In this document: positions 42,249-51,462 of the stretch, one piece after another
How positions within the stretch are numbered: the stretch's first letter is position 1
Layout of the letters: each line of letters opens with the position of its first letter
NCBI GenBank assembly: GCA_017429695.1
Contig: JAFROK010000058.1
Span: 1-64,000, forward strand
DNA from: Clostridia bacterium
GTDB lineage: Bacteria > Bacillota > Clostridia > Christensenellales > Aristaeellaceae
Length of the DNA: 64,000 nucleotides
Direction: 5' to 3'
Notes under the pieces: model-generated
Databases searched by the model: none
Told to the model about the DNA's origin: nothing
The model's input: the letters and a program-made list of their open reading frames with translations, nothing else
Program-made: the position numbers and the translations under genes

Positions 42249-44015
42249 TTATTTTGCTACGCCGCCCAGTTCGCTGATCGCAGTTTCCGCCGCAATCCGG
42301 CCGAAGATTACGATATCCGCCACCGCGTTGCCGCCCAGACGGTTGCCGCCGTGCACACCGCCGGTGACTTCGCCCGCTGCATACAGTCCGGGAATGGCGT
42401 TTCCTTCGGTATTGATCACATGGGCCGATGTATCAATCTTCACGCCGCCCATGGTATGATGGATACCGGGAGCAATCTTGATGGCGTAGTACGGCGGGGT
42501 CGTCAGGTCCGCATCCATACCCGTGGTACGGCCGAATTCCGGATCATTCTGGTTCTTGACGCACTCATTCCAGTCCGCCAGGGTCTTTGCCAGCGTCGCC
42601 GGATCGATATTCAGCTGTTCCGCCAGTCCTTCAATGGTGTCCGCCTGAACCGTGATACCGGTCTTGACGTACTTCTCAATCGCCTTCAGGTGATCCCGCA
42701 GGTTCTGGTCAAAGATGATATAGGCATAGCAGCCTTCCTGTTCCAGTTCTGCCGCGGATACCGCGTCGCGGGTCAGCAGTTCATTGGTGAAGCGCACGCC
42801 GCTCTGGTTCACCAGGATCGCGCCGTCACCGCGGACAGATTCGGTAATCAGCATGGAAGTCGTCTGTTCCACTGTGGGATGCAGCTGGATCTGCTCAATA
42901 TCCACCAGCGCCGCGCCCAGCGCCTGGGCCATTACGATACCGTCTCCTGTTGCGCCGGGAGCGTTCGTAGTCACAGTGCCCTTCAGGTCCGGCCGGTACT
43001 GGGTGTACATTTCCTCGTTGGCGCCAAATCCGCCAGTCGTCAGAATGACCGCTTTGCAGTTGAATGTATAGTTGGCATCCGGGCCTTCCGCCTTCACGCC
43101 GCAGATCTTCCCGTCCGCGTCTGTCAGCAGTTCCGTCGCTTTGGTTTCATACATGATTTCCACGCCCAGTTCATTCAGCTTGGAGCTGAATTTTTCCACC
43201 AGGTATTCGCCCACGCCGGAACCGTCCGCCGGGGCATGGATCCGGTTCACGGAAGCGCCGCCGGAGAAGGAGATCTTCGGCAGGTCCGCACCGATGGAAT
43301 CCAGCCAGTCAATCGCGCCGGCGGATTCGCTGGCCATGACCCGCACCAGTTCCGGATCATTCAGGTCGTGGCCGCCCTTGATGGTGTCCGCAACAAACAG
43401 ATCGACGGAGTCCTCGATCCCCTGTTCCTTCTGGTAATGGGTTTCTGCAGCATTCATACCGCCGGTGGCCTTGGTGGTATTGCCGCCTGCGTAGGGCATT
43501 TTCTCCAGCAGCACGAAGTCCTTCCCCGCCTGCTTCAGCATGATCGAAGCAGCCATGCCGGCACCACCGGCGCCGATTACCACGATCTCGGTATCAATGG
43601 TTTTGTCTTCCTTTTCGCCCTTATCCCCGGTATCCCGGCGATTCGCGTCCAGCACGGCAATGTCTGCGCCAGCCGCCTGCAGTGCTTCCGTCGCTGCCGC
43701 TTTGATGGCAGTGCTGGATACGGTGGCGCCGCTGATCGCGTCCACATTCGGCGTCTGCGCAGCCATGATGGCGGCGGACAGCTTCCCGGCAGCCATGCCA
43801 CCCAGTGCTTCCGTTTCTCCGTTGGCGTCAATCAGCACACCGGTAATCTCATTCTCATCCACAGTAACCCATACTTTGATCGTGCTCAGCAAACCCTGGG
43901 CCTCCGCCTCATAGGTGCCGGGGGTAAATGTCGCTGCCGGTACAGCCTCCGCCAGTGCGGAAACAGCAAACAGCATCATCACCAGGGTCATCAGCAGGCA
44001 AAATAGTTTTTTCAT
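42249..44015 (-). CDS. Exported FMN/FAD reductase of the flavocytochrome c / fumarate reductase type
   Basis: A 588-residue exported protein. A signal peptide (CLLMTLVMMLFAVSALA) is followed by an FMN_bind domain at about residues 32-115 with the flavinylation motif SGATVS at 95-100. The FAD domain begins VIGAGGAGMAASIML at about 146, with HAPADGSGVGEYLV, QLHPTVEQT, SVRGDGAILVNQSGVRFTNE and the C-terminal GLYAAGEVTGGVHGGNRLGG. Relatives reduce fumarate, urocanate or other enoates outside the cytoplasm, receiving electrons through the covalent FMN. No haem motif is present. It lies 43 bp after the FMN-repeat gene and closes the rnf operon, so Rnf-linked flavins are the likely electron source. 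Confidence 0.9.
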   Translation of the reverse strand: MKKLFCLLMTLVMMLFAVSALAEAVPAATFTPGTYEAEAQGLLSTIKVWVTVDENEITGVLIDANGETEALGGMAAGKLSAAIMAAQTPNVDAISGATVSSTAIKAAATEALQAAGADIAVLDANRRDTGDKGEKEDKTIDTEIVVIGAGGAGMAASIMLKQAGKDFVLLEKMPYAGGNTTKATGGMNAAETHYQKEQGIEDSVDLFVADTIKGGHDLNDPELVRVMASESAGAIDWLDSIGADLPKISFSGGASVNRIHAPADGSGVGEYLVEKFSSKLNELGVEIMYETKATELLTDADGKICGVKAEGPDANYTFNCKAVILTTGGFGANEEMYTQYRPDLKGTVTTNAPGATGDGIVMAQALGAALVDIEQIQLHPTVEQTTSMLITESVRGDGAILVNQSGVRFTNELLTRDAVSAAELEQEGCYAYIIFDQNLRDHLKAIEKYVKTGITVQADTIEGLAEQLNIDPATLAKTLADWNECVKNQNDPEFGRTTGMDADLTTPPYYAIKIAPGIHHTMGGVKIDTSAHVINTEGNAIPGLYAAGEVTGGVHGGNRLGGNAVADIVIFGRIAAETAISELGGVAK

Positions 44016-44058
44016 GGTACCCCTCCTTCAATTATTTTGTCGCGTTCCTTGAGTATGC

Positions 44059-46395
44059 TTACTTGATTTTTTCCAATACTTCATTCACCGCGTCCACGAC
44101 TTCTTTGGAAGAAAGTTTCAGTGTGGCACCGGTGATAGCATCCGTTTCGGCTGTTCCGTTTTCGACAATAGCTTTTGCCCACTCCGTTTTGATTTCATCC
44201 GTCAGGAAATCACTGTTTTCGCTTTTTCCCTCTGATGTAATGCGGCAGCCTGTAATTTTTCCATCCTTGGTATCGATATAAACCCGGATGATGCTATAGT
44301 CGGTTTCTTTCTTCACCATGAAGCTGCCATACAGTCCCTGAACGGATTCCGCCGGTTCCTCAGCTTTCGGTTCCTCTTTGGGTTCTTCCTGCGGCCCTTC
44401 CGCTGGCGCGGGCGTGCTGGCCTTCGCCAGGATCTCGTTCACCGCCTCGGTCACCGCCGCCGCGGAGAGTTTCTTGGTCGCGCCGGTAATCACATCCGTC
44501 TCGGCCGTTCCGCTCTCCACGATTGCTTTGGCCCATTCATCCTTGATCTCGTTCGTCAGGAAATCGTTGCCTTCGCTCTTGCCTTCAGAGGTAATCTTAC
44601 AGCTCGTAATCTTACCGTCTTTGGTATCCGCGTATACCCGGATAATGCTGAAGTCCGTTTCTTTTTCCACCATGAAACTGCCATACAGTCCCTGGACAGA
44701 TTCCGCCGGTTCCTCAGCCTTCGGCTCCTCTTTGGGCTCTTCCTTCGGCTCTTCCTGCGGTTCTTCCTTCGTCGCTTCTGTCGTCGCAGGCGCGCCGGCC
44801 TTCGCCAGGATCTCGTTCACCGCGTCGGTCACCGCCGCCGCTGAGAATTTCTTGGTCGCGCTCGTAATGACGTCCGTTTCGGCCGTTCCGCTCTCCACGA
44901 TCGCCTTGGCCCATTCGTCCTTGATCTCGTCCGTCAGGAAATCGCTGCCTTCGCTCTTACCTTCGGAGGTAATCTTACAGTTCGTAATCTTGCCGTCTTT
45001 GGTATCCGCGTATACCCGGATAATGCTGAAGTCCGTTTCCTTTTCCACCATGAAGCTGCCATACAGTCCCTGGGCGGATTCCGCCGGTTCCTCAGCCTTC
45101 GGTTCCTCTTTAGGCTCTTCCGTCGGTTCTTCCTGCGTTTCGTCCTTCGGCGCTTCTGTCGTCGCGGGCGTGCCGGCCTTCGCCAGGATCTCGTTCACCG
45201 CGTCTGTCACTGCCGCCGCGGAGAGTTTCTTGGTCGCACTCGTGATGACGTCCGTTTCGGCCGTCCCGCTTTCCACGATCGCCTTGGCCCATTCGTCTTT
45301 GATTTCGTCCGTCAGGAAATCGCTGCCTTCGCTCTTACCTTCGGAGGTAATTTTGCATTTCGTAATCTTACCGTCTTTGGTATCCGCGTATACCCGGATA
45401 ATGCTGAAGTCCGTTTCTTTTTCCACCATGAAACTGCCGTACAGTCCCTGGGCGGATTCCTCCGGTTCTTCTGTCTTCGGAGCTTCGGCATGCGTATCCT
45501 GAGTGTCCCCTGCGGGTTCCTGGTCCTTTTCCAGCGGAATGATCTGAATGTTGTCAATTTTGCCGCTCTTTGCATAAACGATCACATCCGAAAGGCCCAG
45601 CTGGGTTTCCTGCCGGGTGATATACCCGCCGTAGAGAACCTTGGCTGCCGCTTTCTTTTCTTCTTCAGCGGGTTTGCTGATCTGGCCCTGGATATCCTTG
45701 ACCGCGTCAATGACCGCTTTCGATGAGAAAGCCAGCGTTGCGCCGGTAATGACATCCGTTTCAGCCGTTCCGTTTTCAACAATCGCCTTCGCCCATTCGC
45801 TCCGGATCTCGTCCGTCAGGAAGTCTTTGCTGTCGGGTTTGTCTTCCGATTCAATCAGGCAGTCCGTGATCTTTCCGTCTGCCGCGTCGGCATACACCCG
45901 GATGATGCTGAAGTTGGTTTCCTGTTCAGACTTGTACGCATATTCTTCGGGCGCTTTGGCCGCTTCCGCTGTTTCAGATGCTGCGGGTTCTTCCGTTTTC
46001 TTTTCTGTCACACCGTACAGCGAATTCAGGCCTCTCAGCACTGCCTCTGAGGTAACCGTCGCGCCGGAAATAGCCTCGATGTCGTCCGTGCCGTAGGCAA
46101 AGGGACCTTCCTTGTCCAGGAACTGGCCGATAAATTCGTCTTCGGAGGCTTTCTTTCCAAGGCCTTCCGTTTCATTCGGCGTGTCAATGACGATCTTCCG
46201 GATGATATTGCCTTCCCTGGAAACATGGAGCGTTACGTCGCCGCCAAAACCCTTCTCGGTCACGTCCGTCGTTTCCGTCCGGTTAAAGGTCAGGTTTTTC
46301 CCGCCGATAACGCCCGCAACCAGCAGCACGATGGCAATCACAACCAATGCACAGATGATGAGCCGGAGCCATTGCTTTTTCTCAAAGTAATCCAT
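44059..46395 (-). CDS. Membrane-anchored protein with tandem FMN_bind-like domains
   Basis: A 778-residue protein anchored by one N-terminal helix (RLIICALVVIAIVLLVAGVI), with the rest outside. Unit 1 (about residues 48-128) is a normal RnfG-like FMN_bind domain with motif SGATVT at 110-115. Unit 2 (152-240) has TGATLAFSS; a truncated unit lies at 254-290. Then come four near-identical units at 317-442, 443-568, 569-686 and 687-778, each GLYGSFMVxKETDxSIIRVY ... GTAETDxIT(S/G)AT, joined by Glu/Pro/Lys-rich linkers. The later units lack Ser/Thr at the position normally flavinylated, so only unit 1 is surely modified by ApbE. It lies 13 bp after rnfB. A multi-flavin or spacer role between Rnf and the exported reductase is inferred. 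Confidence 0.85.
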   Translation of the reverse strand: MDYFEKKQWLRLIICALVVIAIVLLVAGVIGGKNLTFNRTETTDVTEKGFGGDVTLHVSREGNIIRKIVIDTPNETEGLGKKASEDEFIGQFLDKEGPFAYGTDDIEAISGATVTSEAVLRGLNSLYGVTEKKTEEPAASETAEAAKAPEEYAYKSEQETNFSIIRVYADAADGKITDCLIESEDKPDSKDFLTDEIRSEWAKAIVENGTAETDVITGATLAFSSKAVIDAVKDIQGQISKPAEEEKKAAAKVLYGGYITRQETQLGLSDVIVYAKSGKIDNIQIIPLEKDQEPAGDTQDTHAEAPKTEEPEESAQGLYGSFMVEKETDFSIIRVYADTKDGKITKCKITSEGKSEGSDFLTDEIKDEWAKAIVESGTAETDVITSATKKLSAAAVTDAVNEILAKAGTPATTEAPKDETQEEPTEEPKEEPKAEEPAESAQGLYGSFMVEKETDFSIIRVYADTKDGKITNCKITSEGKSEGSDFLTDEIKDEWAKAIVESGTAETDVITSATKKFSAAAVTDAVNEILAKAGAPATTEATKEEPQEEPKEEPKEEPKAEEPAESVQGLYGSFMVEKETDFSIIRVYADTKDGKITSCKITSEGKSEGNDFLTNEIKDEWAKAIVESGTAETDVITGATKKLSAAAVTEAVNEILAKASTPAPAEGPQEEPKEEPKAEEPAESVQGLYGSFMVKKETDYSIIRVYIDTKDGKITGCRITSEGKSENSDFLTDEIKTEWAKAIVENGTAETDAITGATLKLSSKEVVDAVNEVLEKIK
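44062..45447 (-). repeat. Tandem DNA repeat inside the FMN_bind-like gene, about 378 bp units
   Basis: Units at 45070-45447 and 44692-45069 are each 378 bp, 44338-44691 is 354 bp with a shorter linker, and 44062-44337 is the final 276-bp unit without linker. The first three are nearly identical at DNA level, pointing to recent expansion by recombination. Confidence 0.9.
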
Positions 46396-46408
46396 CGTCC
46401 GCCCCTCC

Positions 46409-47203
46409 TTAAACTGCCTTCGTGGTGATAACCTTCACCGGGCATTTCGCGGCGCACTTGCCGCACAGGGTACACTTCTCCGGGTTCACCCGGGCCAGCG
46501 TACTGTCAAATTCAATCGCTTCAGATTCGCACTGTTTTGCGCACAGGCCGCAGCCGATGCAGCCGGCTGTGCAGACTTTCTTGACCAGCGGTCCCTTGTC
46601 CCGGTTCGAGCACTGCACCCGGATGATCCGGCTTTCCGGAATCAGGGAGATCAGTCCCCTGGGGCAGGCCTTGACGCACAGCCCGCAGCTGACACAGCGG
46701 TTCCGGTTGACCACCGCCACGCCGTTCTTCACGGAGATCGCCTGCTGGGGGCACACCTCCGCACAGGACCCGAATCCGAGGCAGCCGTAGTTGCAGTCGG
46801 TCACGTTGATGCCGCTGAGCACCGCCGCGCGGCAGTCCTTTTCGCCGATATAGTTGCCCTGGTTTTTCGTCACGTCACAGGTGCCCTTACAGGCTACAAA
46901 TGCAACCTTCCGTTCCAGCGCATCCGCCCGGGTACCCATGATATCGCCGATGGCCTCCGCCGAAGCGGCGCCGCCCACCGGGCAGGCATTCACCGGCGCT
47001 TCGCCTTTGGCGATCGCCGCGGCCAGCGCGTCGCATCCGGCGTATCCGCAGGCGCCGCAGTTGTTGCCCGGCAGTTTTTCGCGCACGGCCACTTCCCGCT
47101 CGTCAATTTTCACAGCGAACTTCTTGCTGGTGTATACCAGGCCGATACTTACGATGATGCCAATCGCAATGAAGACCAGCGTCGTTACCAGAATAATATC
47201 CAT
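46409..47203 (-). CDS. rnfB: Rnf complex subunit B (iron-sulfur, ferredoxin-accepting)
   Basis: A 264-residue subunit that accepts electrons from reduced ferredoxin on the cytoplasmic face. It has an N-terminal membrane helix (TTLVFIAIGIIVSIGLVYT), the four-Cys domain NNCGACGYAGCDALAAAI near residues 47-65 with a later NACPVGG, and ferredoxin-type clusters including CVSCGLCVKACP, CIGCGLCAKQC and CTLCGKCAAKCP towards the C-terminus. The cluster-rich C-terminus is typical of Clostridial RnfB. It is 16 bp downstream of rnfA, ribosome site GGGAGG. Confidence 0.95.
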   Translation of the reverse strand: MDIILVTTLVFIAIGIIVSIGLVYTSKKFAVKIDEREVAVREKLPGNNCGACGYAGCDALAAAIAKGEAPVNACPVGGAASAEAIGDIMGTRADALERKVAFVACKGTCDVTKNQGNYIGEKDCRAAVLSGINVTDCNYGCLGFGSCAEVCPQQAISVKNGVAVVNRNRCVSCGLCVKACPRGLISLIPESRIIRVQCSNRDKGPLVKKVCTAGCIGCGLCAKQCESEAIEFDSTLARVNPEKCTLCGKCAAKCPVKVITTKAV

Positions 47204-47219
47204 TTCACGGCGCCTCCCT

Positions 47220-47798
47220 TCACTTCAGCCCGCCGAAGCCCATAAACGCAATGGACATCAGCGCGGCCGCAATCATCACGATCGGAGCGCCCCGCAGGGG
47301 CTTGGGAAGATCTTTTTCATTGATCCGGGAACGAATTCCCGCCAGCAGGATGATGGCGATGGTATAGCCGACCGCCGTGCCGAAACCGCTGGCCACACTC
47401 TGGATGAAGTTGTATCCGTCCTCCACGTTGTTCAGCGCCACGCCGAGCACCGCGCAGTTGGTGGTAATCAGGGGCAGGTAGATACCCAGCGCCTGGTATA
47501 CCGCGGGAGAATTCTTCTTCAGGAACATTTCAACGATCTGCACCAGCGCGGCGATCACCAGGATGAAAACGATGGTTTTCATGAAATCCATGCCCAGCGG
47601 TTTCAGCACCAGGTCATACAGCAGGCTGGCCACCGCGGAAGCGATGGTGATAACGAAGATGACCGCGCAACCAAGGCTGGCGGACGCCTTCATCTGTTTG
47701 GAGACGCCCAGGAAGGAGCAGATGCCCAGGAACTGGTTCAGCACCACGTTGCTGATCAGGGCGCTGCCCACAATGATCATGATCAGGCTCGTATTCAC
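47220..47798 (-). CDS. rnfA: Rnf complex subunit A
   Basis: A 192-residue membrane subunit with six helices, homologous to NqrE and RnfE. Family phrases are VLNQFLGICSFLGVSKQMKASASLG near the N-terminus and LPLITTNCAVLGVALNN near residue 110, which contains the conserved Cys thought to hold an iron-sulfur centre together with RnfE. It starts at a GTG whose TGA overlap with the end of rnfE gives a 4-bp coupling. Confidence 0.95.
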   Translation of the reverse strand: MNTSLIMIIVGSALISNVVLNQFLGICSFLGVSKQMKASASLGCAVIFVITIASAVASLLYDLVLKPLGMDFMKTIVFILVIAALVQIVEMFLKKNSPAVYQALGIYLPLITTNCAVLGVALNNVEDGYNFIQSVASGFGTAVGYTIAIILLAGIRSRINEKDLPKPLRGAPIVMIAAALMSIAFMGFGGLK

Positions 47799-48526
47799 TT
47801 CGCCTCGCCTCCTTTCTCAGGGGCTGCGGCTTTCTCTGCCGGTTTCTCCGTCTGCTGTTCCTCCGTCCTGTTCTCACAGGCCGTGGCACACAGCGCGCAG
47901 TTGCCGTCGCATCCGCTTTCTACCAGCTGGCGCTGGCGGGTCTTGATGCCGATAGCGTTCATCACCGCAATGATCAGCGCAAAGACCAGGAAGGCGCCGG
48001 GCGCTTTGCCGAAAATGGCAATGCTCCAGCTTTCCGGCAGGATCCTTAATCCGAAGATGGTTCCCGCGCCGAGGAGTTCCCGGATGGAGGCCGCCAGCGT
48101 CAGGGCGATCGTGAAGCCGAGGCCCATGCCGATGCCGTCCATCACGGCCAGGCCGGGCGTATGCTTGTTGGCATATGCTTCCGCCCGTCCCAGGATAATG
48201 CAGTTCACAACGATCAGGGGAATATACACGCCCAGCGATTCGGATACGCCCGGGGCATATGCCTTGATCAGCAGTTCCGTCACCGTCACCAGGCTGGCCA
48301 CGATCACGATGTATGCGGGCAGGCGAACCTGGTCCGGAATCGCTTTCCGCAGCAGGCTGATGATCAGGTTGCTGAACACCAGTACCGCCAGCGTGCTCAG
48401 GCCCATGCCGATACCGTTCATCGCTTCGGTGGAAACCGCCAGCGCCGGGCACATGCCCAGCATCAGCACCAGCACCGGGTTTTCTTTAACCAGTCCGTTC
48501 CAGAGGCGTTCCAAGTATTTCTTCAT
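47795..48526 (-). CDS. rnfE: Rnf complex subunit E with Cys-rich tail
   Basis: A 243-residue membrane subunit with six helices. The start NGLVKENPVLVLMLGMCPALAVS and the later YIPLIVVNCIILGRAEAYA are the RnfE/NqrD signatures. After the last helix the protein has a cytoplasmic or peripheral tail with CDGNCALCATAC near residue 208 followed by a Glu/Lys/Ala-rich end; four closely spaced Cys suggest a metal or cluster site. It lies 1 bp after the rnfDG stop. Confidence 0.95.
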   Translation of the reverse strand: MKKYLERLWNGLVKENPVLVLMLGMCPALAVSTEAMNGIGMGLSTLAVLVFSNLIISLLRKAIPDQVRLPAYIVIVASLVTVTELLIKAYAPGVSESLGVYIPLIVVNCIILGRAEAYANKHTPGLAVMDGIGMGLGFTIALTLAASIRELLGAGTIFGLRILPESWSIAIFGKAPGAFLVFALIIAVMNAIGIKTRQRQLVESGCDGNCALCATACENRTEEQQTEKPAEKAAAPEKGGEAK

Positions 48527-48527
48527 C

Positions 48528-50048
48528 TCAGTTGCCTCCCTTCATTACGGAGTCGAAGAACTTCAGTCCGGCATTGACGCCGTTGACAACCGCTGTGGAG
48601 GTCACCGTTGCGCCGGAAATTGCGCTGATATCCTCGCCCAGCTTCAGGGTGCCGCCCTTGCCGTTAAACTGATCCTTGAATCCGTCTTCATCCGCCTTCA
48701 TGCCCAGGCCCTTGGTTTCATTCAGCTCGGTAAAGGCGATCTTCTGGATCTTTCCGTCCGCCGTCAGGCCCAGCGTCATGACCAGTTTTCCGCCGAAGCC
48801 CTTGGTCTGGATGCTCATGGCATATCCGGTAACCTCGCCGGCAGCGGATTTGCCAACATAGAATTCGTTGATTCTCGGGGAAGCCTTTTCGCTCTGTGCG
48901 GCGATCATATCCTCCGCGGCCTGCACGGTTTCGAATTCCTCGGTTCCCGGGCAGACTTCCATATAGGCTTCCGTCTTCTTCTGCAGTTCGTTCTTTTCAA
49001 TGGTCGGTTTGGTCATCTTGTATACGCCGCTCAGGGCCACAGCAGCAATCGCCGCGATAATGCCCAGGGCGATCACCGGCTTCGGAATCCGGAAGGGCTC
49101 TTTCTTGACCGGGCGGGTCCTGCCGATCTTCCGATAGGCCAGCGGCTTCTGGACGATGTAGGTATCGATCAGGGGCGTGCATACGTTGCCGATGACGATG
49201 GCGTAGCTGAAGGAGTCCGCCGTATCGCCGTACAGGCGGAAGATGCCGCCCAGCACACCGATCAGGCAGCCGTAGATGAACTGGCCCAGCCGGCTCACAG
49301 GACTGGTCACATAGTCCGTCGCCATGAAGAAGGCGCCCATCACCACGCCGCCGCCGCACAGGTGCGCCAGCAGGAAGTTGATATCAAACCCGTGTCCGCC
49401 GAACAGGGCGATAAACAGGGTGAACCCGCCCAGCACGGAAAAGCAGATCTGGCCGTGGATAATATCCATGCTCCACAGGATCAGGCCGCCGATCAGCAGT
49501 GCCAGCACAGAGCTGCCGATCACGCCGTCCGCGGTGCCCAGGAACATCTTCGTGATATCCACCGTTTCATAGGCCCGCAGGGCGCCCATCGGCGTCGCAC
49601 CGGAAACTGTGTCCAGGATCGGCTTGATGCTCATGGCCTCCGCGAAGGAGATCAGCAGGAAGCAGCGGCCGGCCAGCGCCGGGTTGATGAAGTTCTTGCC
49701 AAGGCCGCCGAAGCAGCACTTGACAATCGCAATGGCAAATACGGAACCGAGCACCGGCAGGTAGAGCGGCGTCCTCGGTCCGAGGGAAAGGCCCAGCAGG
49801 AGGCCGGTCACGGCCGCGCTGCCGTCCCAGATCGTGCTGGGTTTGCGGACGATCTTGCAGAACACCCATTCCGTCAGCACCGCGGAAGCGACTGCCAGCG
49901 CCACGATGGCGGCAGCCTGCCACCCGTAGGAGATGATACCGACGATCGTCGCGGGCATCAGGCTCAGCAGCACCACCCGCATGATATACGGTGTCGTCCA
50001 TTTGTCCCTTACATGGGGCGAGGAGGAGATATTCAGCACTTCGCTCAT
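48528..50048 (-). CDS. rnfDG: Fused Rnf complex subunits D and G
   Basis: A 506-residue protein that joins two subunits usually made separately. Residues 1-315 are RnfD, with about nine helices and the covalent-FMN motif TVSGATPMGALRAYE near residue 155. A linker of about 25 basic residues (RTRPVKKEPFRIPKP) leads into RnfG at about 340-506: one membrane helix (VIALGIIAAIAAVALSGVY), the phrase GFGGKLVMTLGLTADGKI, NETKGLGMKADEDGFKDQF, and the second FMN motif ISGATVTSTAVVNGVN near 480. Both FMN sites look intact, requiring ApbE, which is not in this window. It overlaps rnfC by 4 bp. Confidence 0.93.
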   Translation of the reverse strand: MSEVLNISSSPHVRDKWTTPYIMRVVLLSLMPATIVGIISYGWQAAAIVALAVASAVLTEWVFCKIVRKPSTIWDGSAAVTGLLLGLSLGPRTPLYLPVLGSVFAIAIVKCCFGGLGKNFINPALAGRCFLLISFAEAMSIKPILDTVSGATPMGALRAYETVDITKMFLGTADGVIGSSVLALLIGGLILWSMDIIHGQICFSVLGGFTLFIALFGGHGFDINFLLAHLCGGGVVMGAFFMATDYVTSPVSRLGQFIYGCLIGVLGGIFRLYGDTADSFSYAIVIGNVCTPLIDTYIVQKPLAYRKIGRTRPVKKEPFRIPKPVIALGIIAAIAAVALSGVYKMTKPTIEKNELQKKTEAYMEVCPGTEEFETVQAAEDMIAAQSEKASPRINEFYVGKSAAGEVTGYAMSIQTKGFGGKLVMTLGLTADGKIQKIAFTELNETKGLGMKADEDGFKDQFNGKGGTLKLGEDISAISGATVTSTAVVNGVNAGLKFFDSVMKGGN

Positions 50049-51394
50049 TTCTTTCCGCCCCCTTCCTGCTTTTTCTTGGCTGTAATTTCAGCCTTGGCCT
50101 GTTTGAACGCCTGCATCAGCGGCCGCTTAGCCGGGCAGGCAAATGTGCAGCTGCCGCACTGGATGCATTCCAGCCCGAACAGCTTTTTCTCATAGCGTTC
50201 CAGATCCCCCATGAAGGCAGCGTCCGCCATCAGCTGGGGCATCAGGCCTACCGGGCAAACCGTGGTGCAGCGGCCGCAGTGCAGGCACGCGGTCATCAGC
50301 TTGTCCGCCTCTTCCACCGGGTCTTCCGCCAGCAGTGTCAGCGCGTTATTCTGCTTCTGGACCGGCACGTCCAGGCTGCCCATCGCGACGCCCATCATCG
50401 GGCCGCCGCAAAGCGCCTTCACGGCTTTCACGCCTTCCTTCACGCCGCCGCATTCCGCCAGCAGTTCCGCATAGTTGGTGCCGACCCGGACAAAGAAGTT
50501 GGCCGGCTCCTTCACCGCTTCCCCGCTCAGGGTGAAGCACTGACTGAACAGCGGTTCACGGTACAGCACCGCCCGCTGGATCGCGTACAGCGTTCCCACG
50601 TTCTGCACGATGCATCCCGCATCCGCCGGCAGCTGGGTAATCGGGAAATCGATTCCCGTCACCGCCTGGATCAGGCTGCGCTCACCGCCCTGCGGATACT
50701 TGGTGATCATGGCCTGCACCTTCATCCGGGGCTTGTTGGAAACGGCGATTTCCATCGCATGAATCGCTTCGGGCTTGTTGTCCTCGATGCAGATCACGCC
50801 CTCCGCGTTCGGAAACAGGCGCAGCACCAGTTCCAGGCCTTCCACGATTTCGTTGGAATGCGTCCGCATCAGCTGGTCGTTGCAGGTGATGTACGGCTCA
50901 CATTCCGCGCCGTTGGCGATAATGTAGTTGATTGCCTCCGGATTTTTCGGTTTTAGCTTGACATGGGTCGGGAATCCCGCGCCGCCCAGGCCGACAATGC
51001 CGGCATCCTGAACCCGCTGATGGATCTCGTCATCCGACAGCTTCGCCTCGTTGTCCTTCTCGCTGAAATCAGCAATCTGGGTAAACTGGCCGTCGTTGTC
51101 GATTACGATGCAGTCCGCCATGCCGCCACCCAGCACCCGGCGCTTTTCAATGTTCTTTACCGCGCCGGAGCAGCTTGCGTAGATATGGGCAGACACGAAC
51201 CCGTCCGCTTCAGCGATCTTCTGGCCGACGAGCACCTGGTCCCCTTTCTGAACGATTGGCTTCGCCGGTTTCCCGATGTGCTGCTGAAGCGGGAAAACCA
51301 TTTCTCCCTTCGGATTGAACAGGCGCAGCCGCGCTTCCCGGCTCAGCTCTTTACGCTCATCCGGGTGTACGCCGCCGCGAAAAGTATTTCTCAC
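50045..51394 (-). CDS. rnfC: Rnf complex subunit C (NADH/FMN/iron-sulfur)
   Basis: A 449-residue peripheral cytoplasmic subunit that exchanges electrons with NAD. The N-terminus GGVHPDERKELSRE is typical of RnfC; the FMN/NADH site is GIVGLGGAGFPTHVKL near residue 137 with ANGAECEPYITCNDQLM following, and two 4Fe-4S motifs are CLHCGRCTTVCPVGLMP near 372 and CIQCGSCTFACPAKRP near 412. It starts at a GTG with AAAGGGG upstream and is the first gene of the operon C-DG-E-A-B. Confidence 0.95.
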   Translation of the reverse strand: MRNTFRGGVHPDERKELSREARLRLFNPKGEMVFPLQQHIGKPAKPIVQKGDQVLVGQKIAEADGFVSAHIYASCSGAVKNIEKRRVLGGGMADCIVIDNDGQFTQIADFSEKDNEAKLSDDEIHQRVQDAGIVGLGGAGFPTHVKLKPKNPEAINYIIANGAECEPYITCNDQLMRTHSNEIVEGLELVLRLFPNAEGVICIEDNKPEAIHAMEIAVSNKPRMKVQAMITKYPQGGERSLIQAVTGIDFPITQLPADAGCIVQNVGTLYAIQRAVLYREPLFSQCFTLSGEAVKEPANFFVRVGTNYAELLAECGGVKEGVKAVKALCGGPMMGVAMGSLDVPVQKQNNALTLLAEDPVEEADKLMTACLHCGRCTTVCPVGLMPQLMADAAFMGDLERYEKKLFGLECIQCGSCTFACPAKRPLMQAFKQAKAEITAKKKQEGGGKK

Positions 51395-51462
51395 TGCGCC
51401 CCGACCCCTTTCTGTTTTTCATGCGGAATATGTTTTTTATCCGCGCTTTTTTCCTATTTATT

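Noticed and set aside
44378-45502. Ser/Val-rich 374-codon frame on the plus strand with internal repeats
   Set aside because: Its repeats only mirror the tandem units of the FMN_bind-like gene on the minus strand.
46854-50195. Open frame of 1113 codons on the plus strand across the rnf operon
   Set aside because: It is the antisense of rnfB, rnfA, rnfE and rnfDG, rich in His, Arg and Gln, with no recognisable domain; the minus-strand genes are certain.
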